From positions 1 to 64,000 of the forward strand of contig NZ_VLPS01000007.1 in the NCBI RefSeq assembly GCF_007570865.1: DNA of 64,000 nucleotides. Reading direction: 5' to 3'. Source of the DNA: Atlantibacter subterraneus (GTDB lineage: Bacteria; Pseudomonadota; Gammaproteobacteria; Enterobacterales; Enterobacteriaceae). The translations under genes and the position numbers were made by a program. Below the pieces are notes generated by a model that did no database searches, was not told the DNA's origin, and worked only from the letters and a program-made list of their open reading frames with translations. This document shows, one piece after another, positions 48,516 to 62,790 of this stretch. Each line of letters begins with the position of its first letter. Within the stretch, counting starts at the first letter, position 1.

Positions 48516-48836
48516 TCAATTTTCCTGGCACATCGGTTAAAGCCAAAGGTTTTATAAAGGAAACAGCATCGTGGACATTGTGATTATTAATTGGGTGGCC
48601 ACTTCAAGCTATGCATACATCGCACCTGCACGATTCCCTGTCAGGTTGGCAAAGTGAGTGGGTACTTACACTGTAGCCAAGAATTGCGTCTAATTGTAAC
48701 AAAGCGCGGCGCAATACGTCATAAAATTTGCGCGTTGTTGACGATTGATTTTGCTTACCGGGGGAGGCGCTGGCGAGGGTATTTACAAACGCTGACACTA
48801 TACATGGTTTGCTTACCCTCGCTGGGGGAATAGAGA
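48516..48836. other. Spacer between exuR and yqjA, no gene
   Basis: 321 nt without a credible coding region. It must hold the exuR terminator and the yqjA promoter. Visible structure: the hairpin at 48773-48822 and a TTGGC/GCCAA inverted repeat at 48656-48680 enclosing GAGT-GGGT-ACTT. I found no clear CpxR box. Confidence 0.6.
48773..48822. terminator. 50-nt interrupted hairpin downstream of exuR
   Basis: GCGAGGGTA pairs perfectly with TACCCTCGC, and inside it CAAAC pairs with GTTTG around a 16-nt loop. It starts 15 nt after the exuR stop, so it is likely the exuR 3' structure, although no T-run follows on that strand. Confidence 0.5.
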
Positions 48837-49616
48837 TTATTTTACGCTATTAGCTGCAGTATCCAGATGAACTACAGGATTTTCAGCGAATAGATAGCGA
48901 TCGGCATTAAATTCAAAGTCATCGCTGGTTTCGTTAAACAACATTTGCTTGGTGTTTTCGAGGTGCTGCCACATAGCCAGTTTTGCCGCGTGGGAGTCCT
49001 TGCGAATCAGCGCTTTTAGGATTTTGTCATGATCATCGCACCAGTTATCCACGGTGCGGGAATCAATGTGTTCATGGAGTTTTTTCCAGTACGGGTTATA
49101 GACGCGCTGGGTCCACATTTTTTCGACAATCGCCGCCAGGGCGCTGTTCTGAGTTGCCAGCGCCACCTGAACGTGAAACTGCAAATCCCACTCAGAATCG
49201 CGGAAGCATTTCTCGTTGCGCGCTTTATCCTGGATTTCCATCAGCTTCATGATGTCCTGCTTGGTCACCTGAGTAGCGGCAAATTCAGCGATATTGCTTT
49301 CAATCAGCTGGCGCGCCTGCAACAGCTCAAAAGGACCATAGCTGGCGAACTCAAACTGCTGTTCATCCGGCATTGAATGGTATTTTGCCTGATTAGAAAT
49401 CACGTGAATGCCCGAGCCTTTGCGGACCTCTACGTAGCCTTCGACTTCAAGCATGATAATGGCTTCACGAACCACAGTGCGGCTCACGTTTTTTTCATCA
49501 GCGATAAAGCGCTCAGCAGGTAATTTATCACCCACCAGATAAACGCCTTGCTCGATACGGCTTTTCAGCTCAGCCGCGAGCTGCTGATAAAGTCGGCGAG
49601 ATTCTGTGATTTCCAT
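48837..49616 (-). CDS. exuR: Hexuronate regulon repressor ExuR
   Basis: 259 aa (E. coli 258). GntR family, FadR subgroup: wHTH about 5-72 ([38 protein letters not shown]) and an all-helical FCD ligand domain. Represses exuT and uxaCA until galacturonate or glucuronate is present. The ATG at 49616 follows GGAG; a TTG two codons upstream is not needed. Preceded by an ExuR/UxuR-type operator. Confidence 0.96.
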   Translation of the reverse strand: MEITESRRLYQQLAAELKSRIEQGVYLVGDKLPAERFIADEKNVSRTVVREAIIMLEVEGYVEVRKGSGIHVISNQAKYHSMPDEQQFEFASYGPFELLQARQLIESNIAEFAATQVTKQDIMKLMEIQDKARNEKCFRDSEWDLQFHVQVALATQNSALAAIVEKMWTQRVYNPYWKKLHEHIDSRTVDNWCDDHDKILKALIRKDSHAAKLAMWQHLENTKQMLFNETSDDFEFNADRYLFAENPVVHLDTAANSVK

Positions 49617-49649
49617 ATGCAACTCCGGAATGAACTGCGGGACAACATT

Positions 49650-49667
49650 GATTTGTTATACCACTTT
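49650..49667. promoter_or_regulatory. ExuR/UxuR-type operator upstream of exuR
   Basis: GATTTGTTATACCACTTT matches 14 of 18 positions of the palindromic AAATTGGTATACCAATTT consensus known for this regulator pair; 34 nt upstream of the exuR start, suggesting autoregulation. Confidence 0.6.
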
Positions 49668-49694
49668 TACGAGAAACGCTCCACTTGCGGGCTC

Positions 49695-49719
49695 AAAAAA
49701 GCCGCCCCTGAGGGCGGCT
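49695..49719 (-). terminator. exuT terminator
   Basis: On the exuT strand GCCGCCC pairs with GGGCGGC around TCAG, followed by six T; 23 nt after the exuT stop. Confidence 0.92.
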
Positions 49720-49741
49720 GCGAGACGATTTGTGATGCCGG

Positions 49742-51043
49742 TTAATGTTGGGCGGCAGGTTTAGGGTCTGGAGCCTGCTTTTGCAATTCCGCCATCGGTT
49801 TGTTTTGCAGCAGCGTCCAGATAGCGACCGCGCCTAACAGGTCAAATACTGCCAGCACGGCGAACAGCGGGCTGAAACCGATGGTGTCAGCCAGTGCGCC
49901 CACCACCAGTGCAAACATGGTGCTCGCGGTCCAGGCGGCCATACCGGTCAGGCCGTTTGCGGTGGCAACTTCGTTACGACCAAATACGTCGGAAGAAAGG
50001 GTAATCAGCGCGCCAGACAGGGACTGGTGAGCGAAGCCACCGATACACAGCAGTGCGATAGCGATATACGGGCTGGTGAACAGGCCGATCATGCCTGGGC
50101 CAATCATCAGCAGTGCGCCCATGGTGACCACCATCTTACGGGAAACGATCAGGTTTACGCCAAACCAACGCTGGAACAGCGGCGGCAGGTAGCCCCCCAC
50201 GATGCAACCCAGGTCTGCAAACAGCATCGGCATCCAGGCGAACATGGCGATTTCTTTCAGGTTAAAGCCGTAGACTTTAAACATGAACAGCGGGATCCAG
50301 GCGTTAAACGTACCCCATGCCGGCTCTGCCAGGAAACGCGGCAGGGCGATACCCCAGAACTGACGGTTACGAATGATTTGCCACGGGGACATCTTCTTAC
50401 CGTTGTCTTTCTGGTGATGCGCTTCCTGACCACCGATGATGTACTCGCGTTCTTCATCAGTTAATTTTTTCTGATCGCGCGGGTGTTTGTAGAAAATCAG
50501 CCAGGCCATCGCCCAGGCGAAGCTCAGCACGCCGGAGATAATGAACGCCATCTGCCAGCTGTGCATCACGATTGCCCAGACCACCAGCGGCGGCGCAATC
50601 ATCGCACCAATAGAAGAACCGACGTTGAAGTAACCGACCGCGATAGAACGCTCTTTTGCCGGGAACCACTCAGAACTGGCTTTCAGGCCAGCCGGGATCA
50701 TCGCCGCTTCCGCTGCGCCCACTGCGCCACGGGCCAGCGCCAGGCCGCCCCAGCTGCCTGCCAGCGCGGTTGCGCCGCAGAATACAGCCCACAGGATAGC
50801 GAACATGGCATAACCGACTTTGGTGCCCAGGATATCCAGAACATAACCCGCAACCGGCTGCATGATGGTGTAAGCCGCAGAGTACGCAGCGATAATATAA
50901 GAGTACTGCTGGGTGGAGATGTGTAACTCTTCCATCAGCGTCGGCGCAGCCGCCGCCACGGTGTTACGAGTCAGGTAACCCAGTATGGTGCCTAAGGTGA
51001 CCAGGGCGATCATGTACCAACGTAGCCCTTTGATTTTACGCAT
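49742..51043 (-). CDS. exuT: Hexuronate transporter ExuT
   Basis: 433 aa, close to E. coli ExuT. MFS anion:cation symporter with 12 helices: GYLTRNTVAAAAPTLMEELH, YAMFAILWAVFCGATALAG and GLKASSEWFPAKERSIAVGYF. Proton symport of galacturonate and glucuronate. Same superfamily as GarP. Divergent from uxaC, with exuR downstream on the same strand. Confidence 0.96.
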   Translation of the reverse strand: MRKIKGLRWYMIALVTLGTILGYLTRNTVAAAAPTLMEELHISTQQYSYIIAAYSAAYTIMQPVAGYVLDILGTKVGYAMFAILWAVFCGATALAGSWGGLALARGAVGAAEAAMIPAGLKASSEWFPAKERSIAVGYFNVGSSIGAMIAPPLVVWAIVMHSWQMAFIISGVLSFAWAMAWLIFYKHPRDQKKLTDEEREYIIGGQEAHHQKDNGKKMSPWQIIRNRQFWGIALPRFLAEPAWGTFNAWIPLFMFKVYGFNLKEIAMFAWMPMLFADLGCIVGGYLPPLFQRWFGVNLIVSRKMVVTMGALLMIGPGMIGLFTSPYIAIALLCIGGFAHQSLSGALITLSSDVFGRNEVATANGLTGMAAWTASTMFALVVGALADTIGFSPLFAVLAVFDLLGAVAIWTLLQNKPMAELQKQAPDPKPAAQH

Positions 51044-51278
51044 GTGAAAACCTCATTGTTTTGAAATCCACCGTAGTAACACGGTCACCTGCCTGACCAA
51101 TTACGGCAGGTGTCGAAAACTGAAACGGCACCATTTTCAGGTTGTAGCTGAAACGTTCCGTTCCTTGCCATAGAAAGTGTTTGTGGGGCAATTCGGTGTC
51201 CATACCGGTAAAGTCGCTTTTCACCTTGAGGCTGTTTTTGCGACGGCTGCAAAGATAACTTGTCATACAGCTTTAAAA

Positions 51279-51294
51279 GTTGAGAGCCATCACA
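51279..51294 (-). promoter_or_regulatory. CRP-like site for exuT
   Basis: On the exuT strand TGTGA-TGGCTC-TCAAC fits TGTGA-N6-TCACA at 8 of 10 positions with the right spacing. Confidence 0.45.
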
Positions 51295-51331
51295 AAAGCG
51301 CTTTTCTTAATAAGGTTATTAACAATTGCCG

Positions 51332-51363
51332 CTCAGGCCAGTAGTGGCGCGGCCTGGCCTGAG
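51332..51363. other. Perfect 9-bp hairpin in the exuT-uxaC region
   Basis: CTCAGGCCA pairs with TGGCCTGAG across a 14-nt GC-rich loop. About 140 nt upstream of uxaC and 290 nt upstream of exuT; no T-run. Role unknown; a transcription barrier between the divergent promoters is possible. Confidence 0.5.
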
Positions 51364-51436
51364 ATTTACTCCTAAAGTGGGACAGAATTTGTTAGCGTTT
51401 ATTGATCTTGCTCACTAAATAATTCTCTGTGACTGG

Positions 51437-51454
51437 AAATTGGTGTGATAACTT
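51437..51454 (+). promoter_or_regulatory. ExuR-type operator (half-palindrome) for uxaCA
   Basis: AAATTGGTGTGATAACTT matches the left half of AAATTGGTATACCAATTT perfectly and 13 of 18 positions overall. TGTGATAACTTTGTCA (51444-51459) within it is also CRP-like, so activator and repressor may compete about 50-65 nt upstream of uxaC. Confidence 0.5.
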
Positions 51455-51465
51455 TGTCAGCATAG

Positions 51466-52917
<1,452 letters not shown>

Positions 52918-52938
52918 TTAAGGCCGTTTGAGGTTGAT

Positions 52939-54426
52939 ATGCAATACATCAGGATCCATTCGCAGGATAACGTCGCGGTTGCGCTGGCCGACCTGGCAGA
53001 AGGCAGCGTCGTCACCATTGACGGTATTACCCTGACGCTTGTGCAGGCGGTGGCGCGCGGGCATAAGTTCGCCATCAGCCCGATTGCGAAAGGTGAGAAC
53101 GTTATTAAATATGGATTGCCGATTGGCCATGCTCTGAGCGATGTTGCGCCAGGCGAGCACATCCATTCCCATAACGCGCGCACCAATCTGAGCGATCTGG
53201 ATACCTATCGCTATCAACCGGATCTGCAAACGCTGGAGCAGCAGGCCGCGGATCGCGACGTTAATATCTACCGTCGCGCCAACGGCGACGTCGGGGTGCG
53301 CAACGAGTTGTGGATCCTGCCGACTGTGGGCTGCGTCAACGGGATTGCCCGTCAGATCCAGAGCCGTTTCCTGAAAGAAACCAACGATGCCGAAGGCACC
53401 GACGGGGTATTTCTGTTCAGCCATACCTACGGCTGCTCACAGCTGGGCGACGATCACGTTAATACCCGCACCATGTTGCAGAACATGGTGCGTCACCCCA
53501 ACGCGGGCGCGGTGCTGGTGATTGGCCTGGGTTGCGAAAACAACCAGGTTGACGCGTTCCGTGAAACCCTGGGCGACTTCGATCCTGAGCGCGTACATTT
53601 CATGGTTTGCCAGCATCAGGATGACGAAGTGGAAGCCGGTCTGGAGCATCTGCACGCGCTGTATGAAGTGATGCGTCACGACCAGCGTCAGCCGGGCAAA
53701 CTGAGCGAGCTGAAGTTTGGGCTGGAGTGCGGCGGTTCTGACGGCCTGTCCGGTATTACCGCTAACCCGATGCTGGGCCGCTTCTCCGACTATATGATCG
53801 CCAACGGCGGCACCACGGTGCTGACCGAAGTGCCGGAAATGTTCGGCGCTGAACAACTGCTGATGAGCCACTGCCGCGATGAAGCGACGTTTGAAAAAAC
53901 TGTCACCATGGTGAACGACTTCAAACAGTACTTTATCGCCCACAATCAGCCGATTTACGAAAACCCGTCGCCGGGCAACAAAGCGGGCGGGATCACCACC
54001 CTGGAAGAGAAATCTCTCGGCTGCACCCAGAAAGCGGGCGAAAGCCAGGTGGTTGACGTGCTGCGCTACGGCGAACGCCTGACCCAGCATGGCCTGAACC
54101 TGCTGAGCGCGCCGGGCAACGACGCCGTCGCCACCAGCGCGCTGGCCGGAGCCGGTTGCCATATGGTGCTGTTCAGCACCGGGCGCGGTACGCCGTACGG
54201 CGGTTTTGTGCCGACGGTGAAAATCGCCACCAACAGCGAGCTGGCGAAGAAAAAACCGCACTGGATTGACTTCGACGCCGGGCAGCTCCTGCATGGTCAG
54301 ACCATGCCGCAGCTGTTAAACCAATTTGTCGACACCATTGTGGAGTTTGCTAACGGCAAGCAGACCTGCAATGAACGCAATGATTTCAGAGAACTGGCAA
54401 TCTTTAAGAGTGGCGTGACATTATAA
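52939..54426 (+). CDS. uxaA: Altronate dehydratase
   Basis: 495 aa, the E. coli length. N-terminal SAF domain (about 1-75, ending in AKGENVIKYGLPIGHAL), then the UxaA core with FSHTYGCSQLG, VIGLGCENNQ, LECGGSDGLSGITANPMLGR and [10 protein letters not shown]. Fe-dependent conversion of D-altronate to 2-keto-3-deoxygluconate. uxaB, encoding the intermediate reductase, is not in the window, as in E. coli. Second gene of uxaCA. Confidence 0.97.
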   Translation: MQYIRIHSQDNVAVALADLAEGSVVTIDGITLTLVQAVARGHKFAISPIAKGENVIKYGLPIGHALSDVAPGEHIHSHNARTNLSDLDTYRYQPDLQTLEQQAADRDVNIYRRANGDVGVRNELWILPTVGCVNGIARQIQSRFLKETNDAEGTDGVFLFSHTYGCSQLGDDHVNTRTMLQNMVRHPNAGAVLVIGLGCENNQVDAFRETLGDFDPERVHFMVCQHQDDEVEAGLEHLHALYEVMRHDQRQPGKLSELKFGLECGGSDGLSGITANPMLGRFSDYMIANGGTTVLTEVPEMFGAEQLLMSHCRDEATFEKTVTMVNDFKQYFIAHNQPIYENPSPGNKAGGITTLEEKSLGCTQKAGESQVVDVLRYGERLTQHGLNLLSAPGNDAVATSALAGAGCHMVLFSTGRGTPYGGFVPTVKIATNSELAKKKPHWIDFDAGQLLHGQTMPQLLNQFVDTIVEFANGKQTCNERNDFRELAIFKSGVTL

Positions 54427-54453
54427 TCTGTGGACTCCTGAGTTCATTTACCC

Positions 54454-54483
54454 CGGCGCTCCGTTAACGAGCGCCGTTTTTTT
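54454..54483 (+). terminator. uxaCA terminator
   Basis: CGGCGCTC pairs with GAGCGCCG around CGTTAAC, then seven T; 28 nt after the uxaA stop and 20 nt before ygjV. Confidence 0.92.
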
Positions 54484-54502
54484 ATGATGTTAAGGACAGA
54501 GA

Positions 54503-55078
54503 ATGACCGCGTATTGGCTTGCCCAGGGCGTTGGCGTCCTGGCGTTTGTAATCGGTATAACAACGTTTATCAACCGCGACGAAAAGCGCTTCAAACTGCA
54601 ACTCTCGCTGTACAGCTTCATTATCGGCTGTCATTTCTTTCTGATGGGCGCGGCACCCGCCGGGATGAGCGCGGTGTTAAACGCCTTGCGCACCGTGATT
54701 TCTCTGCGCACCCGCAGTCTGTGGGTGATGTCGGCATTCATCGTGCTGACATTGTTCCTCGGGCTTGCCAAACTTCATCACCCCATGGAGCTGCTGCCGA
54801 TTGTCGGCACCGTCGCCAGCACCTGGGCGCTGTTTCGCTGCAAAGGCTTAACCGTGCGCTGCGTGATGTGGTGCTCCACGGCCTGCTGGGTGAGCCACAA
54901 TATCTGGCTGGGCTCGATTGGCGGCTCGCTGATTGAGGGGAGTTTTCTGGTGATGAACGGCCTGAATATTATTCGCTTCTGGCGGATGCAAAAGCGCGGT
55001 ATCGATCCGTTTAAAATCGAAAAAGAGAGTGGGCAGAAGGAAGAAGAGGCGGGCGCAAGGCCCGCCTGTAAAGATTAA
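54503..55078 (+). CDS. ygjV: Inner-membrane protein YgjV
   Basis: 191 aa (E. coli 183). About five to six membrane helices; [38 protein letters not shown] and the end [20 protein letters not shown] match E. coli YgjV. Function unknown. The polar C-terminal tail is longer than in K-12. It overlaps convergent sstT by 4 nt. Confidence 0.92.
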   Translation: MTAYWLAQGVGVLAFVIGITTFINRDEKRFKLQLSLYSFIIGCHFFLMGAAPAGMSAVLNALRTVISLRTRSLWVMSAFIVLTLFLGLAKLHHPMELLPIVGTVASTWALFRCKGLTVRCVMWCSTACWVSHNIWLGSIGGSLIEGSFLVMNGLNIIRFWRMQKRGIDPFKIEKESGQKEEEAGARPACKD

Positions 55079-56319
55079 TTGCGCAGCGCGTTCGCCGCTA
55101 AACGCTGGTCTTCCGCCTGGCAAACTGCCGCGGTGAAGATCACGTCGGTGGAGGAGTTCAACGCGGTTTCGCAGGAGTCCTGCAGGACGCCGATGATAAA
55201 GCCGACCGCAACCACCTGCATGGCGATTTCGTTCGGGATACCAAACATATTACAGGCCAGCGGGATCAGCAGCAGCGAACCGCCCGCCACGCCGGATGCG
55301 CCGCAGGCGCACAGCGATGCGACTACGCTCAGCAGCAGCGCGGTCGGGATGTCCATGGCAATCCCCAGGGTATTCACCGCCGCCAGGGTCAACACGGTAA
55401 TGGTGATAGCCGCGCCCGCCATGTTGATGGTGGCACCCAGCGGGATCGACACCGAATAGGTATCGCGGTCCAGGTTCATCTTCTCGCACATCGCCATATT
55501 CACCGGGATGTTGGCAGCGGAGCTGCGGGTGAAGAAGGCGGTCACGCCGCTTTCACGCAGGCAAGCCAGCACCAGCGGGTACGGGTTACGGCGGATTTTG
55601 TACCAGACGATCAGCGGATTGATGACAAACGCCACCAGGAACATACAGCCAATCAGCACCACCAGCAGGTGCGCATAGCCCCACAGCGTCGCGAAGCCGG
55701 TTTCCGCCAGGGTGGACGCCACCAGGCCAAAGATACCGATCGGCGCAAAGCGGATCACCAGCGTCACCATAAAGGTCACCGCGTCAGACATATCGTTGAG
55801 CAGATTTTTGGTGGTGTCGTTGCCGTGGCGCAGCGCGAAGCCGAGGCCCACCGCCCACACCAGAATGCCGATGTAGTTGCCTTTCAGCACCGCATCAACC
55901 GGGTTAGAGACCATGCTCATCAACAGGCCGCGCATCACTTCCACAATGCCGGAAGGTGGAGTGATTTCCGTTGCGCCAGTGGTGAGGTGCAGCGTTGACG
56001 GGAACGCGAAGCTGAACAGCACCGCCGTCAGCGCTGCGGCGAAGGTGCCGATCAGATAGAGAAACAGGATAGGACGAATGTTGGTTTTCTGGCCCTGGCG
56101 GTGGTTAGCGATAGACGCCATTACCAGTACCAGTACCAACACCGGCGCAACGGCTTTCAGTGCGCCGACGAACAGTGTACCCAGCAGGCCCGCCGCTATC
56201 GCCGCGTCTTTGGACACTAACGCCAGCAGAATGCCGAGAACTAAACCGACAAGAATTTGTTTAACCAGACTGCCGCCCGCAAGGCGGCGCAACAACCCTG
56301 GTGTAGATTGCGTGCTCAT
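55075..56319 (-). CDS. sstT: Serine/threonine:Na+ symporter SstT
   Basis: 414 aa, the E. coli length. DAACS (glutamate-transporter) fold, 8 helices and two re-entrant hairpins: [19 protein letters not shown] (HP1 serine-rich), [23 protein letters not shown] and [23 protein letters not shown] (HP2). Imports L-serine and L-threonine with Na+. ATG at 56319 ([12 protein letters not shown]); the longer in-frame reading is upstream leader. Confidence 0.96.
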   Translation of the reverse strand: MSTQSTPGLLRRLAGGSLVKQILVGLVLGILLALVSKDAAIAAGLLGTLFVGALKAVAPVLVLVLVMASIANHRQGQKTNIRPILFLYLIGTFAAALTAVLFSFAFPSTLHLTTGATEITPPSGIVEVMRGLLMSMVSNPVDAVLKGNYIGILVWAVGLGFALRHGNDTTKNLLNDMSDAVTFMVTLVIRFAPIGIFGLVASTLAETGFATLWGYAHLLVVLIGCMFLVAFVINPLIVWYKIRRNPYPLVLACLRESGVTAFFTRSSAANIPVNMAMCEKMNLDRDTYSVSIPLGATINMAGAAITITVLTLAAVNTLGIAMDIPTALLLSVVASLCACGASGVAGGSLLLIPLACNMFGIPNEIAMQVVAVGFIIGVLQDSCETALNSSTDVIFTAAVCQAEDQRLAANALRN

Positions 56320-56696
56320 AGATATTCCTTCAGATGTGATGTGGTTCCATCCCGCGTCAATATTATTAAAAGCTTTGTGACCGGATGTAACAGATGTTTG
56401 CATGGATGAGTATAGGGATTTGCCGTCCGAGAGGAAGGGGATAGTGCTGTTTTTTCCGAATCGCTCCAGCTTTCCAACTTAAAATTAACATTCTTGTGAC
56501 ATTAATAGCACTTCTGATTCGGGTGATATTGCAAAGCCAAAATGGCTGGCTATAGCGTGACGTTCTGGCGTTTGGCGGCGTTGCGTTACAGGTGACGCGC
56601 CTGGGGGGCAGGAAGCGGAATTTTCGTGAAGGGTAAGCGATGATTCGCAGGATGAAGCGTCCCAACGCAGCGCTGCCGCGTTGAGACGCCCTGGTT
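56320..56696. other. Spacer between alx and sstT, no gene
   Basis: 377 nt. A leftward -10-like TATACT (56409-56414, on the sstT strand) with a poor -35 may be the sstT promoter, giving a leader of about 85 nt. The rest is A/T-rich up to 56530 and GC-rich beyond. A 99-codon leftward reading frame spans it but has no family features and is rejected. The alx 3' hairpin lies at the right end. Confidence 0.55.
56657..56689 (-). terminator. Long hairpin at the alx 3' end
   Basis: GCGTCCCAACGCAGC pairs with GCCGCGTTGAGACGC (13 of 15 positions, loop GCT), starting 8 nt after the alx stop. T-run is poor on the alx strand. Confidence 0.65.
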
Positions 56697-57665
56697 TTAT
56701 GACAGCGTTTTGCGTCTGTCGTTACGGTGATTCACCCAGGCGTTGATCAGCAACGTCACCACCAGAATACCGCCCACCACGCCCAGCGAGATGGCGATTG
56801 GGATATGGTAGAAATCGACAATCAGCATCTTAAAGCCGATAAACACCAGGATCACCGACAGGCCGTATTTCAACATGGTGAAACGTTCGGCGACGCCCGC
56901 CAGCAGGAAGTACATGGCGCGCAGGCCGAGAATAGCGAACAGGTTAGAGGTCAGCACGATAAACGGATCGGTGGTGACCGCGAAGATCGCCGGGATACTG
57001 TCCACCGCGAAAATTACGTCGCTGATCTCCACCAGGATCAGCACCAGGAACAGCGGCGTGACGTACAGCAGGCCGTTGTGCCGCACGAAGAACTTCTCGT
57101 TTTCGATTTTATCGGTCATGCGTAAATGGCCGCGCAGCCAGCGCACGATCGGTTTCTCGCCGATGCCCGCCTCGTCCTCTTTGGCCAGCGCCATCTTCAC
57201 GCCGGTAAACAGCAGGAACGCGCCGAACACATACAGCAGCCATTCAAACTGCGAAATCAGCCAACTGCCAGCGAAAATCATAACGGTGCGCAGGACGATC
57301 GCGCCGAGTACGCCGTAAATCAGCACCCGCCGCTGTAGCGCCGGGGGAACGGCAAAATAGCTGAACAGCATCAGCCAGACGAAGACGTTATCCACCGCCA
57401 GCGCTTTCTCGATGAGATAACCGGTAAGAAAGGCCAGCGCCTGGGTATCCGCCACCGCGCGGCCTTCAGTGCCGGTGAGATACCACCAGAAGCCTAAATT
57501 AAACAGCAGCGACAGCCCGACCCAAATCAGCGACCAGACCGCCGCCTGCTTCATAGTCATGGTATGTACGCCGCGCCGACCCTGAAGCAACAGGTCGATG
57601 GCGAGCATTATCACCACAATGACAGCGAAGCCGCCCCACAGCAGGGGAGTACCCACGGTATTCAT
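56697..57665 (-). CDS. alx: TerC-family manganese exporter Alx
   Basis: 322 aa (E. coli 321). TerC family, about nine membrane helices; acidic metal-site motifs [19 protein letters not shown] and [20 protein letters not shown]. coli Alx exports Mn2+ and is induced by alkaline pH and manganese through a leader riboswitch, which is visible here. I choose ATG 57665 ([12 protein letters not shown]), 9 nt after AAGGA; ATGs at 57671 and 57674 are too close to that Shine-Dalgarno sequence. Confidence 0.95.
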   Translation of the reverse strand: MNTVGTPLLWGGFAVIVVIMLAIDLLLQGRRGVHTMTMKQAAVWSLIWVGLSLLFNLGFWWYLTGTEGRAVADTQALAFLTGYLIEKALAVDNVFVWLMLFSYFAVPPALQRRVLIYGVLGAIVLRTVMIFAGSWLISQFEWLLYVFGAFLLFTGVKMALAKEDEAGIGEKPIVRWLRGHLRMTDKIENEKFFVRHNGLLYVTPLFLVLILVEISDVIFAVDSIPAIFAVTTDPFIVLTSNLFAILGLRAMYFLLAGVAERFTMLKYGLSVILVFIGFKMLIVDFYHIPIAISLGVVGGILVVTLLINAWVNHRNDRRKTLS

Positions 57666-57687
57666 AAGCATCATTCCTTAAAAATGA

Positions 57688-57773
57688 AAAACGGCCAACG
57701 TCGGAAGACGTTAGCCGCTTAGCTGAGGCCGCGATGTTGTCTCGCCTTCCGGCAAGGAAGTGACTCCCCTTTG
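57688..57773 (-). promoter_or_regulatory. yybP-ykoY (PRE) manganese/pH riboswitch of alx
   Basis: On the alx strand: conserved AAAGGGGAGTCACTTCC, GCCGGAAGGCGAGACAAC and CGCGGCCTCAGCTAAGC give the yybP-ykoY aptamer pattern. It ends in an expression-platform stem CGGCTAACGTC / GACGTTGGCCG (57692-57717) followed by TTTTTC, directly before the alx Shine-Dalgarno sequence. Same position as the E. coli pH-responsive element. Confidence 0.85.
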
Positions 57774-57781
57774 CAGATAAA

Positions 57782-57810
57782 AAAGTATGCAGCGCCAGCG
57801 ATCTCGTCAA
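57782..57810 (-). promoter_or_regulatory. alx promoter
   Basis: On the alx strand -35 TTGACG (57805-57810), 17-nt spacer, -10 TACTTT (57782-57787), with the riboswitch starting about 10 nt downstream. Confidence 0.7.
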
Positions 57811-57837
57811 CGACGCTGCCGGGGCTTTTACTGAGCT

Positions 57838-58836
57838 TTACGCGGTTAGCGGTTCGTTGACATCATCCGCCGGAAACTTGACGCCGGTCTGGGCGCGGAT
57901 CTCGGTAAGCAGCTTCGCCGTGATGCGGCTGACCGTCAGACCGGGGTGGTTAACTTCGTTCGTTTCCACCAGCCGGGCGAAGGTTTCCGCCTCATACAGC
58001 ATGGTATTGATATGCTGCGGCAGCGAGAGATCCTGGGCTTTGCCGCCGCGCGGTATAAAGGTGATGCGCTGGCATTCGGAGATCTTCTCGATCACCAGTG
58101 TGCCGGCCTCGCCCTGAATTTCGCTATGCAGGCCCGAGTCGCTGACTTTGGAATGCAGCAGGGTGACGTCTGCGTCCCCATAGTGCATCACCACCGTGCC
58201 GTGGGCGTCGACGCCGCTGTCCAGCAGGCTGGCGGAGGCGTTAACCGATGCCGGCTCGCCCCACAGCGCCACGGCGCTCGCCAGGCAGTAAAAACCGATA
58301 TCCATAATCGAACCGTTGGAATAGGCCGGATTAAAGGTATTCGGATTCTCGCCGTCCAGATAGCGCTGATAGCGCGAGGAGTACTGGCAATAGTTGAACA
58401 GCGCTTTACGCAGCTTGCCGACTTTTGGCAGCGCCTGGCTCAGGGCGATAAAATTGGGCAGGCTGGCGGTTTTGAAGGCTTCGAAAAACACCACCTGATT
58501 TTCCCGCGCCACCGCGATGGCCGCTTCCACCTCGCGCAGGTTAGAGGCCAGCGGCTTCTCGCAAATCACATGTTTTTTATGGCTCAGGAACAGACAGGAT
58601 TGGGAGAAGTGCAGGGAGTTAGGGCTGGCGATATACACTGCGTCAACATCATCGCTTTGCGCCAGGGCTTCCAGCGAGGTAAACAGATGCTCGACGGGGT
58701 AATCGTTGGCGAACATCTGGGCCTGTTCAAGGGTACGTGAATAGACCGCCGTGAGTTTGAGTTTGCCGGTCTCATGGGCGGCATCGACGAACTGGCGTGT
58801 GATCCAGTTGGTGCCAATAACAGCGAAACGTATCAT
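57838..58836 (-). CDS. ygjR: Gfo/Idh/MocA-family oxidoreductase YgjR
   Basis: 332 aa (E. coli 328). N-terminal Rossmann domain (FAVIGTNWITRQFVDAA; YIASPNSLHFSQ; ICEKPLASNL with the EKP motif) and C-terminal sheet domain. NAD(P)-dependent sugar- or dihydrodiol-type dehydrogenase; substrate unknown. Its stop is 28 nt upstream of the alx promoter -35. Confidence 0.94.
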   Translation of the reverse strand: MIRFAVIGTNWITRQFVDAAHETGKLKLTAVYSRTLEQAQMFANDYPVEHLFTSLEALAQSDDVDAVYIASPNSLHFSQSCLFLSHKKHVICEKPLASNLREVEAAIAVARENQVVFFEAFKTASLPNFIALSQALPKVGKLRKALFNYCQYSSRYQRYLDGENPNTFNPAYSNGSIMDIGFYCLASAVALWGEPASVNASASLLDSGVDAHGTVVMHYGDADVTLLHSKVSDSGLHSEIQGEAGTLVIEKISECQRITFIPRGGKAQDLSLPQHINTMLYEAETFARLVETNEVNHPGLTVSRITAKLLTEIRAQTGVKFPADDVNEPLTA

Positions 58837-58908
58837 ATCGGGGAGTTAACTCCGCAGTGGAATGTACCCGTCAGAGTAGCATGCGATGGCAGGAAATCAC
58901 GTGGCCTG

Positions 58909-59409
58909 TTACGCAGAACTGAGCAATGCCTGATGAGTCAGCCACAGGCGGGTGTCAAATTCCAGCTGGTGGTAGTCCGGCTCCATATGGCAGCACAGCT
59001 GATAAAACGCTTTGTTGTGCTCTTTCTCTTTCAGGTGCGCCAGCTCGTGCACCACGATCATCCGTAAAAACGGCTCCGGGGCCTGGCGGAACACCGTCGC
59101 CACGCGGATTTCCGCTTTGGCCTTCAGCTTATTGCCCTGCACCCGCGACACGGCGGTATGCAACCCCAGCGCGTGTTTCAGCACGTGGATTTTATTGTCA
59201 TAAGCCACTTTGCTTAGCGGCGAGCTGCTGCGCAGATGACGGTTTTTAATCTCCTGCACATAGTTCCACAGCGCTTTATCGGTCGCGATATCATGCAGTT
59301 GCGGATAGCGTTTATTCAGCACTTCCCCCAGCCGCCCCTGTTCGATCAGGCTGTTTACCTGGCTTAACAGAGATTCAGGGTAGCCCTGGAGATACAGCAG
59401 TGCGCTCAT
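58909..59409 (-). CDS. ygjP: YgjP-like zinc metallohydrolase (DUF45)
   Basis: 166 aa (E. coli 167). WLM/DUF45-type metallopeptidase fold: zinc motif VVHELAHLKEKEHNKAFY (HExxH plus downstream His), then CCHMEPDYHQLE. The E. coli homologue has been reported to hydrolyse UTP. Divergent from rlmG; about 70 nt upstream of ygjR on the same strand. Confidence 0.93.
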   Translation of the reverse strand: MSALLYLQGYPESLLSQVNSLIEQGRLGEVLNKRYPQLHDIATDKALWNYVQEIKNRHLRSSSPLSKVAYDNKIHVLKHALGLHTAVSRVQGNKLKAKAEIRVATVFRQAPEPFLRMIVVHELAHLKEKEHNKAFYQLCCHMEPDYHQLEFDTRLWLTHQALLSSA

Positions 59410-59494
59410 GGATGCCTCGGCGAGAGAAAAAAAGGTTTACTCAGATGCGTAATTAAGGGATAAATCGCGCGAATTTTAGCACCGTGGAGGGCCG

Positions 59495-62685
<3,191 letters not shown>

Positions 62686-62763
62686 CTAATTTAGCTGGCC
62701 TGAGAAAGAATGGAAAAAGCGCAATCAGCGATTGTGATGGGATTCAAAGAACGCGGTGAATAA

Positions 62764-62781
62764 CGGCAGGCGGGCCTGCCG
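62764..62781 (-). terminator. Hairpin after dsdA
   Basis: CGGCAGG pairs with CCTGCCG around CCCG, 10 nt after the dsdA stop, followed by TTATTC on that strand; weak terminator between dsdA and fadH. Confidence 0.5.
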
Positions 62782-62790
62782 CGTAAATGA

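Noticed and set aside
56366-56665. 99-codon leftward frame in the alx-sstT spacer
   Set aside because: Starts at an unremarkable codon, has no family features and would overlap the sstT promoter region.
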